Translations under genes and position numbers: made by a program
Shown: positions 1 through 10,570 of the stretch, piece after piece
How the letters are laid out: each line of letters opens with the position of its first letter
How positions within the stretch are numbered: position 1 is the first letter of the stretch
Assembly (NCBI GenBank): GCA_016873525.1
Contig: VGXD01000042.1
Span: 1 to 11,410, forward strand
Origin: Nitrospira sp.
Lineage (GTDB): Bacteria; Nitrospirota; Nitrospiria; Nitrospirales; Nitrospiraceae
Length of the DNA stretch: 11,410 nucleotides
Direction: 5' to 3'
The notes under the pieces: generated by a model
The model's database searches: none
Seen by the model: the letters and a program-made list of their open reading frames with translations, nothing else
What the model was told of the DNA's origin: nothing

Positions 1-1297
<1,297 letters not shown>

Positions 1298-1301
<4 letters not shown>

Positions 1302-1312
1302 GACAGGCCTCC
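1298..1312 (-). promoter_or_regulatory. ATGA stop/start overlap with ribosome binding site
   Basis: Read on the minus strand, GGAGG (1308-1312) sits 6 nt before the regulator ATG (1299-1301), and the kinase stop TGA (1298-1300) shares two bases with that ATG. The binding site lies inside the last kinase codons. This fixes the regulator start and implies that kinase and regulator are co-translated in a set ratio. Confidence 0.85.
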
Positions 1313-4300
1313 GACGGCCGCCCGATCCCGCGAGAGCGGCAGGCACAGGGTGAAGGTCGTGCCCTTCCCCACCTCGCTGTCAACCAAAATGCGCCCCCCG
1401 TGCCGCTCGACGATCCCCAGGCTCACGGACAACCCCAGCCCCGTCCCCTCCCCGACTCCCTTGGTCGTAAAGAAGGGGTCGAAGATGCGGGACAGGAGAT
1501 GGGACGGAATGCCACACCCCGTGTCTTGCACGTCGACCACGCACATCTCCTCGTCGAGCCGCGTCCGAATCGTAATGCAGCCGCCCCCCTTGATCGCCTG
1601 GATCGCGTTCAAGATCAGGTTCATGAGCACTTGCTCCATCATGTGCCGGTCCGCCATCACGGCCGGCAGGTCCGGCTGCCACTGTTTCTCCAAGCGGATC
1701 TGGTTCGCCGTCAGGGCATGTTCCGTCAGGACCAACACGCGCTCGATCACCTCGTGGATGTCCGTGCGGGACAGCTCCGGCTCATGCTGCTGGGAGAAGT
1801 CCAACAACTGCCGCACGATCTTCTGCACGCGCCGCAGCCCGTCCTCCATGGAAACCAGGTATTCCTCTTGCCTGGCCGGCGGCAGCGTCCCCTTGCGGAG
1901 GTTGTAGAGGCAATTCAAAATGCCCCCGAGCGGGTTATTGATCTCGTGCGCCACCCCCGCCCCCAGCCGCCCGATCGACGCGAGCTTTTCCGAGTTGCGG
2001 ATTTGCTGTTCCAGTTTTTTCGTGTCCGTGATGTCCCGCGCGATGCCCAGCACGCCCAGCACACGCTCTTCCGCATCCTGTAACGGCGACACGCTGACCA
2101 TCGCCACCCGCACATCCCCCGTGCGATTCACCACCTCGACTTCGTAGACTTGTTTGGCGCCGATGTCCAAGGTGCTCTTCAACCGACGGCCCCGATGTCG
2201 CTTCGACAAGAGCGAGAGGTACGGCCGGCCGATCAAATCCTCCTTGCTGTATCCCCAAACGCTCACCTTGCTGTTGACGTAGGTGAACCGTTGCTCCGTG
2301 TCCAGGGTGTAGATGACGTCGTTCGCGTTCTCCAGCAGATTTTCGAGATAGTTTTTCGTTTCTTCGATTTCGCGCGTGCGGGCGCGGACCTTGGCCTCCA
2401 ATTCTTCGCTGTAGTGCTGGAGCTGCTGCTCCATCCGCTTGCGTTCCGTGACGTCGCGCAGTTGCACCATGACGGAGACGGCCGTGCCGTCGTCGATGCG
2501 GATCAAATCCATCTCGACAGGCACCGCCTGCCCCGACCGATGGGACGCCTCGATCTCCTGGGTCGGAACCTGCCGCTCCCCGCCGACGATCTTCCCGATG
2601 AGTTCTTCCGTCTTCCGATGATAGGCGGGCGGCACCAACTCGAGAAACGGCCGCCCCAGGACATCGCCCTCGGCATACCCGAACACCTGCTCCTCCCGTC
2701 TATTGACCGCCACGATGCGACCGGTCGGAGCGACCATGAAGACCGAATCCGCCGCCAAATCGAAGAGCGCTTTGTAGCGTTGCTGCGATTGCGACAACTG
2801 CTGCGTGCGCTCCGCGACCTCCTGCTCCAACTGCGTCGTATACCGCTGCACTTTTTGCTCCAGAAGCTTGCGCTGCGTGACATCCCGCACAAAGGCCCGC
2901 GAATACACCAACCCGCCGCCGGCCGCCTCGAACAGTGACGTGGCGTGAATCTCCACATCGATGGGCGTGCCCCTGCTGGTGAGAAAGACCGTTTCGACCG
3001 TGCTCCGCCCTTGCGAGACAAGCTGCTCCAAATGGGCGAGAATGCCCGGCGCTTGCCCCTTCGGGACAATGTCCCACAGACGCATGCGCAACATCTCGTC
3101 CAGCGAATAGCCGAGCTTCTCCAGTTCGGTCTGGTTGACGTGGACGAACTGGCCGGCTTTGTTGATCTGATGGATCATTTCCGGAGAATTCTCGATCAGG
3201 TCGCGATATTTTTCCTCCAGGCGCCGGATGTCGGCCATCCGCTGCTCCAACTGGCCGAACGATTCTTTCAGATTCCCCGCCATCCGATTGAACGCCTCGG
3301 CCAACTGTTCGATCTCGTCGCCGGTCTGAACGGTCACGTGGTGGTCGAGGCTGCCGGCCCCGATGCGCTGGGCCCCCTCGTGCAGCAGGCGGATCGGCTT
3401 CACGATCCGCCTGGCCACCACCGCCCCGGCGCCCCAAAGCACGGCCAAGACGACGGCTCCGTAGGCCGCAACCTCGACCAACAGCTGGTTCAGCGACGCG
3501 TAGGTCTCCTGCGGATCCTGCCGCACAAAGGCCCACCAGCGCTTGCCCGCCAGGCTGCCCGACACCAAGCGGTCCACCAAGTGGACCGGGGCGAACCCCA
3601 CGATCGCATTCCGGCCGCCGTGGGAGTCTTCGGACACGACGGCCCAGCCGGCCTCAGGACGCGTGACGGCCCGCACCAACTCGGGAACGATGGCATGTTC
3701 TTCCGGCGCCTGCACCGGACAGATCACCGGCATCCCGTCCGAGTTCATCAACATCGCGTGCCCGGTCGCCCCGATGGTGACGGCGGAAATCGACTGAAAC
3801 AACGTGTCCCGCCGCAAGAGCACGGTGACCACCCCGACCACCGTGCGCTGATCCTCTTCCAAGATCGGGACCGACACGTTCAGCACGTGGGTGCCGAAGG
3901 AGGGATCGAAGTAGATGTCGCTCACGTACTGCCGCCCCTGGCCCTCCTTGAGGATGGCCTGCCACCAGGGGGCTTTCCCGTAGTAATACTCCACCTGCGG
4001 AATGGAGCTGACCACCAGCGCCCCCCGATTGTCCGTCACGAAGATGCCGACGTAATCGGACCGGCGGATGTCGTGCCACCGGATCAGATGGTTGGTGACG
4101 ATGCGGTTGATAAAGAGGGGGAACTCGTTGTGGCGCTCGCGCGCGCGCCACTGCTGCTGCCAGTCCTTGATCATCGACCGGATGCCCGCCTCGTCCTTCC
4201 CGATATAACTGCGGTTCGCCTCCGTGACGGCCGTCCGGAGAAACGGCATGCTGGCGAGCTGCTGCGCCTCGCTGAGCCCGCGGGTAATCTGCATTTCCAC

Positions 4301-4477
4301 CCGACGGGACGCTTCGACCGCGATTTCCTTGAAATTGGCGCCGGCGGTCTCCCGAAGAGCCCGCCGCTCTTCGACATAGGTGAGCACGAGGGAAAACGTC
4401 AGCGGCAGGAGACCGACCATCACGATGGCCGTGATGATCTTGTACTGGAGGCTATGGGGACGGCTCCAGAGTGTCAT
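1298..4477 (-). CDS. Membrane sensor histidine kinase: dCache-like sensor, HAMP, three PAS, HisKA, HATPase
   Basis: A 1059-residue inner-membrane hybrid-free histidine kinase that should sense an external ligand and phosphorylate the downstream sigma-54 regulator. Domain order: TM1 about 13-35; periplasmic region about 36-330 resembling a double Cache sensor (PWWQAI 170-175, SDIYFDPSFG 186-195); TM2 about 332-355; HAMP about 350-405; PAS1 about 421-535; coiled coil 540-568; PAS2 about 566-680; coiled coil 680-712; PAS3 about 711-820; HisKA with H-box VAHEINNPL and phospho-acceptor H844; N-box NLILNAIQ 953-960; G1 DTGCGIP 985-991; F-box FDPFF 999-1003; G2 GTGLGL 1011-1016. The strict Arg-x-Trp amino-acid signature of some dCache domains is not evident, so the ligand is unknown. 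An in-frame stop 15 nt upstream (4490-4492) makes this ATG the first possible start, but I see no good ribosome binding site. Kinase identity is certain; Cache assignment is likely. Confidence 0.96.
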
Positions 4478-4567
4478 GGTGGCAACGAATCAGACCGCCC
4501 TATGCGCCCATCGTCCTATGCTGTCCGATGAATCTCCGAAACAGGCACCTCGGCTGCGGGATGGCCA
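4478..4567 (-). other. Gap between secF and the kinase gene, with a small inverted repeat
   Basis: This 90 bp is the largest gap between genes downstream of argS. It holds an inverted repeat, CATCG (4509-4513) and CGATG (4526-4530), separated by 12 nt. I see no U-tract terminator after secF, no convincing -35/-10 pair and no good sigma-54 -24/-12 site. The sequence therefore does not settle whether the kinase is read through from the sec operon or has its own promoter. Confidence 0.4.
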
Positions 4568-5485
4568 TCAGGCCCGCTTGAGCAATCGCCCCGGACCGCC
4601 GGGCCAAATCAACAGCACCGTGCTCGCGACGAAAATCGAGGAATAGGTGCCGATAATGACGCCCCACAACAGGGCCAGGGAAAAATCGTGCAGCACTTCC
4701 CCCCCGGCCAAGGTCAAGGGAATGAGCACCAGCACGACCGTCAGGCTGGTCACGATCGTGCGGCTCAGCACTTGGTTGATCCCGTTGTTGATCACGACCT
4801 GGAGGTCGTCGCGGCGCCTGGCGCGGAGGTTCTCCCTGATCCGGTCGAACACGACCACCGTGTCCGTCAAGGAATAGCCGGCCAGGGTCAGCAGGGCCGT
4901 CACGACCAGCAACGTGATTTCCTTGTCCAGCACGTAAAAGCCCCCCAGCACCGCCAGCACGTCGTGGAACGTGGCGATCGCCGCCGCCACCCCGAACCGA
5001 AACTCGAAGCGGGCGGCGATGTACAGGATGATGCCGGCGAACGAGACCAGGATGGCGATCAGCGCATCCTGCTGCAATTTATGCCCGACGGTCGGCCCGA
5101 TCTCGGTCGAGGAGTTCACCACGAATTTGTTGTCCGGAAATTCCGTGCTGAACACGGCGACCACCCGATCCGCCACCTTTTCCTCGATCGTCGTGGCGGT
5201 CTTGATCCTGACCAGAATCTTGTTTTCGTCCACGAACTCCTGCAACTCCGCGTTGACCAGCCCGTGCGACTCCAGCGCCTTGCGCGCCACGTCGATGCGG
5301 ATCGGGTGGTCGAACTTCAGTTGCACCGCCGTCCCGCCGGCAAAGTCGATCCCCAGATTGGCCGCCCCCCGGCTGATCTGAACGATCGCCAAGATGCCCA
5401 GCAGCATGAGGACGCCGGAAAAGACAAAGGCGATCTTCCGCTTCCCCATGAAATCAATGTTGGTTTTTCCTAAAATTTCGAACAT
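4568..5485 (-). CDS. secF: Protein translocase subunit SecF
   Basis: SecF pairs with SecD in the inner membrane and uses the proton motive force to help complete export through SecYEG. At 305 residues it has the usual bacterial length. TM1 is about 17-37, followed by the conserved GIDFAGGT (45-52), a periplasmic domain to about 137, then five membrane segments (about 139-158, 163-183, 188-209, 244-262 and 266-290). The family motif GYSLTDTVVVFDRIREN (203-219) is intact. The ATG is preceded by GGGGAG with 5 nt spacing (5491-5496). It lies 36 bp after secD, as in most bacteria with separate secD and secF. Identification is secure. Confidence 0.98.
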   Translation of the reverse strand: MFEILGKTNIDFMGKRKIAFVFSGVLMLLGILAIVQISRGAANLGIDFAGGTAVQLKFDHPIRIDVARKALESHGLVNAELQEFVDENKILVRIKTATTIEEKVADRVVAVFSTEFPDNKFVVNSSTEIGPTVGHKLQQDALIAILVSFAGIILYIAARFEFRFGVAAAIATFHDVLAVLGGFYVLDKEITLLVVTALLTLAGYSLTDTVVVFDRIRENLRARRRDDLQVVINNGINQVLSRTIVTSLTVVLVLIPLTLAGGEVLHDFSLALLWGVIIGTYSSIFVASTVLLIWPGGPGRLLKRA

Positions 5486-5521
5486 GCAGACTCCCCGCGT
5501 TGGCGGCCTCCGGGCCTTGTG

Positions 5522-7165
5522 CTAAATGCTCAGTTGCTCGACTTTGCGACGCTGATTGATCGTATCGAAGACCACCTTCGTGCCGACCAGCGCCGTAAAC
5601 AAATTGATGGCGATCCCCAGACACAACGTCACCGCAAAGCCCTTGATCGGGCCCGTGCCGAAGAGAAAGAGCGCCAGTCCGGTGATCAGGGTCGTCACGT
5701 GCGAGTCGATGATCGTCAACAGCGCCTTGTCGTACCCTCCGTCCACCGCCAGCCGCACCGTCTTCCCCTGCCGGAGTTCCTCCCGGATACGCTCGAAAAT
5801 CAGGACGTTGGAGTCCACCCCCATGCCGATCGTCAAGATGATCCCCGCAATGCCCGGCAACGTCAGGGTTGCATTGAGCCCGGCCAGGGCCCCGATCAGG
5901 CAGATCAGGTTGAGGGCCAGGGCAAAGTCGGCGATCACGCCGGACAGCCGGTAGTAGATCATCATGAACAGGACCACCATGCCCAGGGCAAAGAGGGTGG
6001 ACCGAATGCCTTTGTCGATCGAGTCCCGTCCCAGCGAAGGCCCGACGGTCAGGTCCTGGATGATCTTCAGCGGCGCGGGCAAGGCGCCGGCCCGCAGCAC
6101 GATCGCCAGGTCATTGGCCTCCTGCATGGTGAAAGTCCCGCTGATCTGCGCCCGTCCTCCGCTGATGCGTTCCTGGATGACCGGCGCGGAATAGACGGTG
6201 TTGTCGAGCACAATGGCCATGCGCTTTTTGACGTTCTCGGACGTGATCCGATCGAACTCGCGGGCCCCCTTGGCATCAAAGGTGACCGAGACGTAGGGAT
6301 CGTTGAATTGCCCGATCGAGACCCGCGCGTCGCTCAAGACGTCCCCGGCCAACATCACCCGCTTTTTCACCAGGAACGGGATGCGGAATTCCCGTCCGGA
6401 ATCCTTCTCCACCACCTTCTCGAAGAGAATCTGGTCGCCTTCCGGCACCTGCCCTTGCAGCTGCCGAAGCACCTCCTCCTCTTTCCCCTTCGGAATGCGC
6501 TGCGGCAGTTCCATCGCCAGCTTGCTGGACTCATCCAGCAGCTTGAACTCCAGCAGGGCCGTTTCCTTGATCAGGTCCTTGGCCCGCTTCGGCTCCGTGA
6601 TGCCCGGCAACTGCACGACGATCTGCTTCAACCCCTGCCGTTGGATCAACGGCTCGGCCACGCCGAACTGATCGATCCGATTCCGAATCGTTTCCAGGGC
6701 CTGGTTGATGGCGGAATCCTTGATCCGCTTGATTTCCCCCACGCGCAATTCGTACACGAGGCTGTTGGCGGTCCGGGACGCCTCGACCTCGAAGAAAGAC
6801 GGGAACTCTTCCAGCACCTTTTGTATCTGTTCCTTCAGGTCCCCCTGCTGAAACGCCAGCGTGACCTGAGTCGCCCCGGTCCGTTTGACGGATTCGACCG
6901 GAATTTTCTTGTCCACGAGCAGGTCCTGAATCGCGTTGACCGACCGATCCACGGCGATTTCGACGGCCCGTTCCTCTTCCACCTCCAAGACCAGGTGGAT
7001 GCCCCCCTGAAGGTCCAAGCCCAGCGTGATCCCCTTCGTGGGCAGGACTTTTTTCAGCCACTCCGGCAGCGTCTGGTAGAGCTGCGGGTAGGAGGGGAGA
7101 AAAAATGCGACCGACAACATCAAGACTGCGCCCAACAATGCAAACCGACCGCCGACCTTCTTCAT
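5522..7165 (-). CDS. secD: Protein translocase subunit SecD
   Basis: SecD is the larger half of the SecDF proton-driven accessory complex; its periplasmic domain engages the emerging preprotein. At 547 residues it is somewhat shorter than the E. coli protein. TM1 is about 8-24, then the conserved GLDLQGGIHL (49-58), the periplasmic region with RNRIDQFGVAEP (161-172) and LPAPLKII (362-369), then GPSLGRDSIDKG (375-386) before TM2. Five C-terminal membrane segments fall at about 389-404, 408-428, 435-455, 484-503 and 509-529. The signature GMGVDSNVLIFERIREEL (447-464) includes the membrane aspartate D451 expected for proton coupling. AGAGG (7171-7175) lies 5 nt before the ATG. It sits between yajC and secF. 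Identification is secure. Confidence 0.98.
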   Translation of the reverse strand: MKKVGGRFALLGAVLMLSVAFFLPSYPQLYQTLPEWLKKVLPTKGITLGLDLQGGIHLVLEVEEERAVEIAVDRSVNAIQDLLVDKKIPVESVKRTGATQVTLAFQQGDLKEQIQKVLEEFPSFFEVEASRTANSLVYELRVGEIKRIKDSAINQALETIRNRIDQFGVAEPLIQRQGLKQIVVQLPGITEPKRAKDLIKETALLEFKLLDESSKLAMELPQRIPKGKEEEVLRQLQGQVPEGDQILFEKVVEKDSGREFRIPFLVKKRVMLAGDVLSDARVSIGQFNDPYVSVTFDAKGAREFDRITSENVKKRMAIVLDNTVYSAPVIQERISGGRAQISGTFTMQEANDLAIVLRAGALPAPLKIIQDLTVGPSLGRDSIDKGIRSTLFALGMVVLFMMIYYRLSGVIADFALALNLICLIGALAGLNATLTLPGIAGIILTIGMGVDSNVLIFERIREELRQGKTVRLAVDGGYDKALLTIIDSHVTTLITGLALFLFGTGPIKGFAVTLCLGIAINLFTALVGTKVVFDTINQRRKVEQLSI

Positions 7166-7206
7166 CCTAACCTCTACTTGTCTCCGTTCAGGTGTCCGAG
7201 GCTCCG

Positions 7207-7533
7207 CTAGTCTTCATCGTCGCTGCGAAGCCGCGTGATGGACTCGCGCTGCACTTTTATTTTGGTATTGTCGGCGACCTGCAGCGTCACCGTGTCCTTG
7301 CCCAAATTGGTCACGCTGCCCCAGATCCCGCCGGACGTGACGACCTTGTCGCCCTTTTTCAAGGCTTCCAACATGGCCTTGAGCTTCTTTTGCCGTTTCT
7401 GCTGAGGGAGGATCAACAGAAAATAAAAGACGACGAAGATCAACACGAAGGGCACCAGGGACATCAAGGTCCCCCCGGCGCCGCCTCCCCCGGGACCGCC
7501 TTGAGCCCATGCAACCGAAGCCATCATCATCAC
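7207..7533 (-). CDS. yajC: Preprotein translocase accessory subunit YajC
   Basis: YajC is a small single-span inner-membrane protein that copurifies with SecDF. It is 108 residues from the GTG start. A short glycine-rich N terminus containing AWAQG (8-12) precedes one membrane helix (about 23-42), the basic stretch PQQKRQKK (43-50), and a cytoplasmic domain with GDKVVTSGGIWG (61-72) and DNTKIKVQRESI (88-99), all family hallmarks. The frame opens GTG-ATG-ATG-ATG. GTG at 7531-7533 overlaps the tgt stop as GTGA and is 7 nt from GGAGG (7541-7545), so it is favoured; the following ATGs (first bases 7530, 7527, 7524) are possible. secD follows after 41 bp. The tgt-yajC-secD-secF order supports the call. 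Confidence 0.97.
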   Translation of the reverse strand: MMMMASVAWAQGGPGGGGAGGTLMSLVPFVLIFVVFYFLLILPQQKRQKKLKAMLEALKKGDKVVTSGGIWGSVTNLGKDTVTLQVADNTKIKVQRESITRLRSDDED

Positions 7534-7545
7534 AATCGTTCCTCC
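7530..7545 (-). promoter_or_regulatory. GTGA stop/start overlap and yajC ribosome binding site
   Basis: GGAGG (7541-7545) falls inside the tgt codons for VEE near its C terminus, 7 nt before the yajC GTG (7531-7533). The tgt stop TGA (7530-7532) shares two bases with that GTG. This indicates translational coupling of yajC to tgt and favours GTG over the three ATG codons that follow. Confidence 0.7.
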
Positions 7546-8735
7546 ACCGAGACCGTCCGAGCCGGAGCCCCCGTGGCTCCCGCCCCGCCGTCCTCGCCAT
7601 ACAGATGAAGCCGCTCTTCCTCAATCGCCTGTCCGGCCCGCTTGGCGTGAAACTCCTGCCGGAAGGCCGCAAAATATCCGCCCTCGATCGACGCCCGCAC
7701 CCCCTGCATGAGGGCCGCATAGTAATAGAGATTGTGCACCGTGTTCAGGCGCGCCCCCAACATTTCCTTGACCGAGTAGAGGTGATGCAGATACGCGCGC
7801 GAATACCGGGCACAGACCGGACACGAGCAGGCCGGATCGATCGGCCCTTCGTCCTGCTTGTACCGGGCATTTTTGATGAGCACGCGGCCGAACGACGTAA
7901 AAAGCCAGCCGGTGCGTCCGTGCCGGCTGGGCACCACGCAATCAAACATGTCGATGCCCCTGGCGGCCCCCTCGACCAGATCCTCCGGCATCCCGACGCC
8001 CATCAGGTAGCGGGGCGATCCGCCGGGCAACTCGGGCACCGTCACCTCCAACATCCGATACATCACCGATTTTTCTTCCCCGACCGAGAGTCCGCCCACC
8101 GCATAGCCGTCAAAGCCCATGGCCACAATGTCGCGCGCGGCCTGGACGCGCAGGTCGGCATCGTGTCCGCCCTGGACAATGCCGAACAAGGCCTGGTCCG
8201 TCCGGCGGCGGGCATCCTGGCACCGGCGGGCCCAGTGGCTGGTTCTAAACAGCGCCTCCAGCACCTTCTCGCGCGAAGACGGCAGGGCCACGCACTCGTC
8301 AAAGGTCATCATGATGTCCGCCCCGAGCGCCTCTTGAATGGCCACGGCCCGTTCCGGCGTGATGTGGTGCAGCGATCCATCCACATGCGACTGGAACGTC
8401 ACGCCGTCGTCGGTCACCGTTCTGAGCTTGGCCAAGCTGAAGACCTGGAACCCCCCGCTGTCGGTGAGAATGGCGCCGGGCCAAGCCGTAAACGCGTGCA
8501 GCCCCCCCAACTCGGCCACCACCTCATGGCCGGGACGCAGGTAGAGGTGATAGGCATTGTTCAGGATGAGCCCGTACCCCATCGCCTGCAGTTCATGGGG
8601 ATCGATGCCTTTGACCGCGCCCAAGGAGCCGACCGGCATGAAGGCCGGCGTCTCGATCGCGCCGTGGGCGGTCGTGAGCGTGCCCCGCCTCGCCCGTCCA
8701 TCCGGGTCCGTCTTATGTACGACAAAGCTCAACAC
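7530..8735 (-). CDS. tgt: Queuine/preQ1 tRNA-guanine transglycosylase (bacterial TGT)
   Basis: TGT swaps guanine 34 of tRNAs with GUN anticodons for preQ1, the tRNA-level step of queuosine synthesis, in the cytoplasm. The 401-residue protein has the TIM-barrel family motifs: TDSGGFQVFS (91-100) with D92 as the expected general acid/base, GIVQGG (185-190), GYAVGGLSVGE (210-220), and IDMFDCVVPSRHGRTG (261-276) with D265 as the expected nucleophile. The zinc site is C303, C305, C308 and H334. The C terminus ends in a low-complexity Gly/Ala tail (about 382-401) that doubles as the yajC binding site. The start is GTG, with AGAGGG (8746-8751) 10 nt upstream; the next codon, TTG, is a poorer alternative. 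It begins 25 bp after argS. Enzyme identity is secure; the start is likely. Confidence 0.98.
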   Translation of the reverse strand: MLSFVVHKTDPDGRARRGTLTTAHGAIETPAFMPVGSLGAVKGIDPHELQAMGYGLILNNAYHLYLRPGHEVVAELGGLHAFTAWPGAILTDSGGFQVFSLAKLRTVTDDGVTFQSHVDGSLHHITPERAVAIQEALGADIMMTFDECVALPSSREKVLEALFRTSHWARRCQDARRRTDQALFGIVQGGHDADLRVQAARDIVAMGFDGYAVGGLSVGEEKSVMYRMLEVTVPELPGGSPRYLMGVGMPEDLVEGAARGIDMFDCVVPSRHGRTGWLFTSFGRVLIKNARYKQDEGPIDPACSCPVCARYSRAYLHHLYSVKEMLGARLNTVHNLYYYAALMQGVRASIEGGYFAAFRQEFHAKRAGQAIEEERLHLYGEDGGAGATGAPARTVSVEERL

Positions 8736-8760
8736 CGCCGCGTGACCCTCTTTATGACAC

Positions 8761-10521
8761 CTACATCCGATCCGGAGCAGACAGTCCGAGCAGCGCCAGC
8801 CCGTTTCGAAGCACTTGCTGAACTTCCCGCATCAAGGCCAGCCGCGCCGCCGTCAAGCCGGGCGTCATCTCTTCGCGCTGCCTCACGGACAAGGCAGCGG
8901 CATCCGTGACGAAGCCCTGACCATCCGGCGCCTCCGCCTCGACCGCCGGCGGCATGATCCGGTGCTTATAGTAAAAGGTATGGAGCAGCCCCGCCAGTTC
9001 CTGGAGGTAGAAGGTGAGCCGGTGCGGCTCCAGCGCCTCCGCACTGGCCCGGACGACGGAGGGATAGGCCGCCAGCTTCCGGATCAAGCCGAACTCGTCC
9101 GCATCCGTCAACAGACTCAAATCCGCCTCGCTCGGTTTCGGAACCCGGATCCCTCGCGCTTCGGCAACCCGATACAGGCTGGCAATCCGCGCATGGGCAT
9201 ACTGCACGTAATACACGGGGTTGTCGGCCGACCGCTGCTTGGCCAGGTCCAGGTCAAAATCCAAATGCGTGTCCGATCGCCGCATTAGAAAGAAGAACTT
9301 CGCCGCATCGGCTCCCACCTCGTCCACCACCTCGCGCAGGGTAATGAACTCCCCCGCCCGCTTGGACATCTCGACCTTCTGCCCGGCCCGCATCAAACTG
9401 ACCATCTGGACCAGCACCACCCGCAGGCGGTCCTTGGGATAGCCGAAGGCCTGAACCACGGCTTCCATCCTCGGAATGTAGCCGTGGTGGTCCGCGCCCC
9501 ATACGTCGATCAACAGATCGTAACCCCGCATCAACTTGTCGCGGTGGTAGGCAATGTCCGAGGCCAGGTAGGTATAGTCCCCTTCCTGCTTGCGGACCAC
9601 GCGGTCTTTCTCGTCGCCGAACGAAGAGGAACGGAACCAGAGGGCTCCGTCCTGCTCGAACAAAAGACCCCGTTGCGTGAGATCGTCCAGGACCTGCCGG
9701 ACCGCACCGGACGACATCAGCGAGGCCTCGCTGAACCAGGCGTCGAACTCGATGCCGAAAGCCTGCAGATCCTTCCGAATCAACCCCAAGAGTTCTTCCT
9801 GCGCCAAGTCCCGGCAGCGCTGCTCGGCCTGTTCGGGCGGCGCATCCAAGAGCGTGGTTCCAACGCGCTCCTGGACATGGGCCGCCACGGCGGCAATGTA
9901 GGCGCCGTGATAGCCCTCCTCCGGGAACGTCGCGGCGCGGCCGTTTTGCTCCAGATAGCGCGCGTACACGGAGGTCCCCAGCAGTTTCATCTGCCGGCCG
10001 GCGTCGTTCACATAATATTCCTGCACCACGTCGAACCCCACCGCGGCCAGCAAGCGGGCCATCGCCTGTCCCACCGCCGCGCCCCTGCCATGTCCCACGT
10101 GGAGCGGGCCAGTGGGGTTGGCGCTCACGTACTCGATCAGCACCCGTCGGCCCTTGCCGAGATCAGCTCGGCCGTAAGCCTCCCCTTGGGCCTCGATCTC
10201 GGAGAGGACCTGCAGCCAGAGGTCCCGCTTGACCGTCATGTTCAAAAACCCGGGCCGGGCAATCTCGACTCGGTCGAAAATGGCCTCGCGCTGCGCCATG
10301 TTCTCCAGAATGATCTGGGCGACATCATGGGGAGCACGCTGCTCCGAGGAGGCCAGGGTCATGGCCACCGTGTTCGCAAAATCGCCCCATTCGGGACGTT
10401 TGGGCTGGTCCAAGGTGACAGAGGGCAGCGCCTCGATCTTCAACTGTCCCCTTCGCTTGGCCTGCTGCAACGCGTCTTGCAGGGCATCAATGACCTTTTC
10501 CTGAACGATATCGCGAGACAC
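8761..10521 (-). CDS. argS: Arginyl-tRNA synthetase
   Basis: ArgRS charges tRNA-Arg with arginine in the cytoplasm. Numbering from the GTG at 10521 gives 586 residues, normal for bacteria. The N-terminal ArgRS add-domain is about 5-95. The class I core has SANPTGPLHVGHGRG (133-147), with HVGH as the HIGH equivalent, WGADHHGYIPR (341-351), and VEMSKRAG (383-390) in place of KMSKS; such a degenerate second motif is common in ArgRS. The DALR anticodon-binding domain covers about 435-586 and ends LLGLSAPDRM. GTG is preferred because GGGAGAG (10528-10534) lies 6 nt before it. An in-frame TTG at 10536 would add five residues (MGESG at the N terminus), but its own binding site is weak. As first gene after the predicted promoter, it probably heads the argS-tgt-yajC-secD-secF operon. 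Confidence 0.98.
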   Translation of the reverse strand: MSRDIVQEKVIDALQDALQQAKRRGQLKIEALPSVTLDQPKRPEWGDFANTVAMTLASSEQRAPHDVAQIILENMAQREAIFDRVEIARPGFLNMTVKRDLWLQVLSEIEAQGEAYGRADLGKGRRVLIEYVSANPTGPLHVGHGRGAAVGQAMARLLAAVGFDVVQEYYVNDAGRQMKLLGTSVYARYLEQNGRAATFPEEGYHGAYIAAVAAHVQERVGTTLLDAPPEQAEQRCRDLAQEELLGLIRKDLQAFGIEFDAWFSEASLMSSGAVRQVLDDLTQRGLLFEQDGALWFRSSSFGDEKDRVVRKQEGDYTYLASDIAYHRDKLMRGYDLLIDVWGADHHGYIPRMEAVVQAFGYPKDRLRVVLVQMVSLMRAGQKVEMSKRAGEFITLREVVDEVGADAAKFFFLMRRSDTHLDFDLDLAKQRSADNPVYYVQYAHARIASLYRVAEARGIRVPKPSEADLSLLTDADEFGLIRKLAAYPSVVRASAEALEPHRLTFYLQELAGLLHTFYYKHRIMPPAVEAEAPDGQGFVTDAAALSVRQREEMTPGLTAARLALMREVQQVLRNGLALLGLSAPDRM

Positions 10522-10527
10522 GCCACT

Positions 10528-10534
10528 CTCTCCC
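10528..10534 (-). promoter_or_regulatory. argS ribosome binding site (decides GTG over TTG)
   Basis: The minus strand reads GGGAGAG here, 6 nt before the GTG at 10519-10521. The upstream TTG candidate (10534-10536) overlaps this site, so it is unlikely to be the main start. Confidence 0.6.
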
Positions 10535-10541
10535 AACTCGC

Positions 10542-10552
10542 CTAATTATTAG
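10542..10552. repeat. 11-bp palindrome in the argS leader
   Basis: CTAAT and ATTAG (10542-10546 and 10548-10552) form a perfect inverted repeat around one base, in the AT-rich leader between the predicted promoter and the argS binding site. It might be an operator half-site pair or chance in AT-rich sequence; no known regulator is recognised. Confidence 0.35.
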
Positions 10553-10570
10553 CAAAAAAGCCAGGTTCGG

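Noticed and set aside
2945..4531. Plus-strand open frame of 528 codons
   Set aside because: Antisense shadow of the kinase; low-complexity His/Asp/Pro/Arg composition and no family resemblance.
5519..7210. Plus-strand open frame of 563 codons
   Set aside because: Mirror image of secD, whose minus-strand translation carries every SecD signature; the plus frame carries none.
7509..8909. Plus-strand open frame of 466 codons
   Set aside because: Antisense of tgt and the end of argS; crosses two real genes and has no recognisable motif.
9348..9375. ArgRS appears to lack a proper KMSKS motif (EMSKR instead)
   Set aside because: A degenerate second signature is normal in many arginyl-tRNA synthetases, so it is not evidence of a defective enzyme.
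9484..10545. Plus-strand open frame of 353 codons
   Set aside because: Antisense of the 5' half of argS, covering its start and promoter-proximal leader; composition is that of a shadow frame.
10554..10559. T6 run on the minus strand as an intrinsic terminator before argS
   Set aside because: The preceding sequence forms only a 4-bp stem with a long loop, and the run lies downstream of the predicted promoter, where a terminator would block argS.
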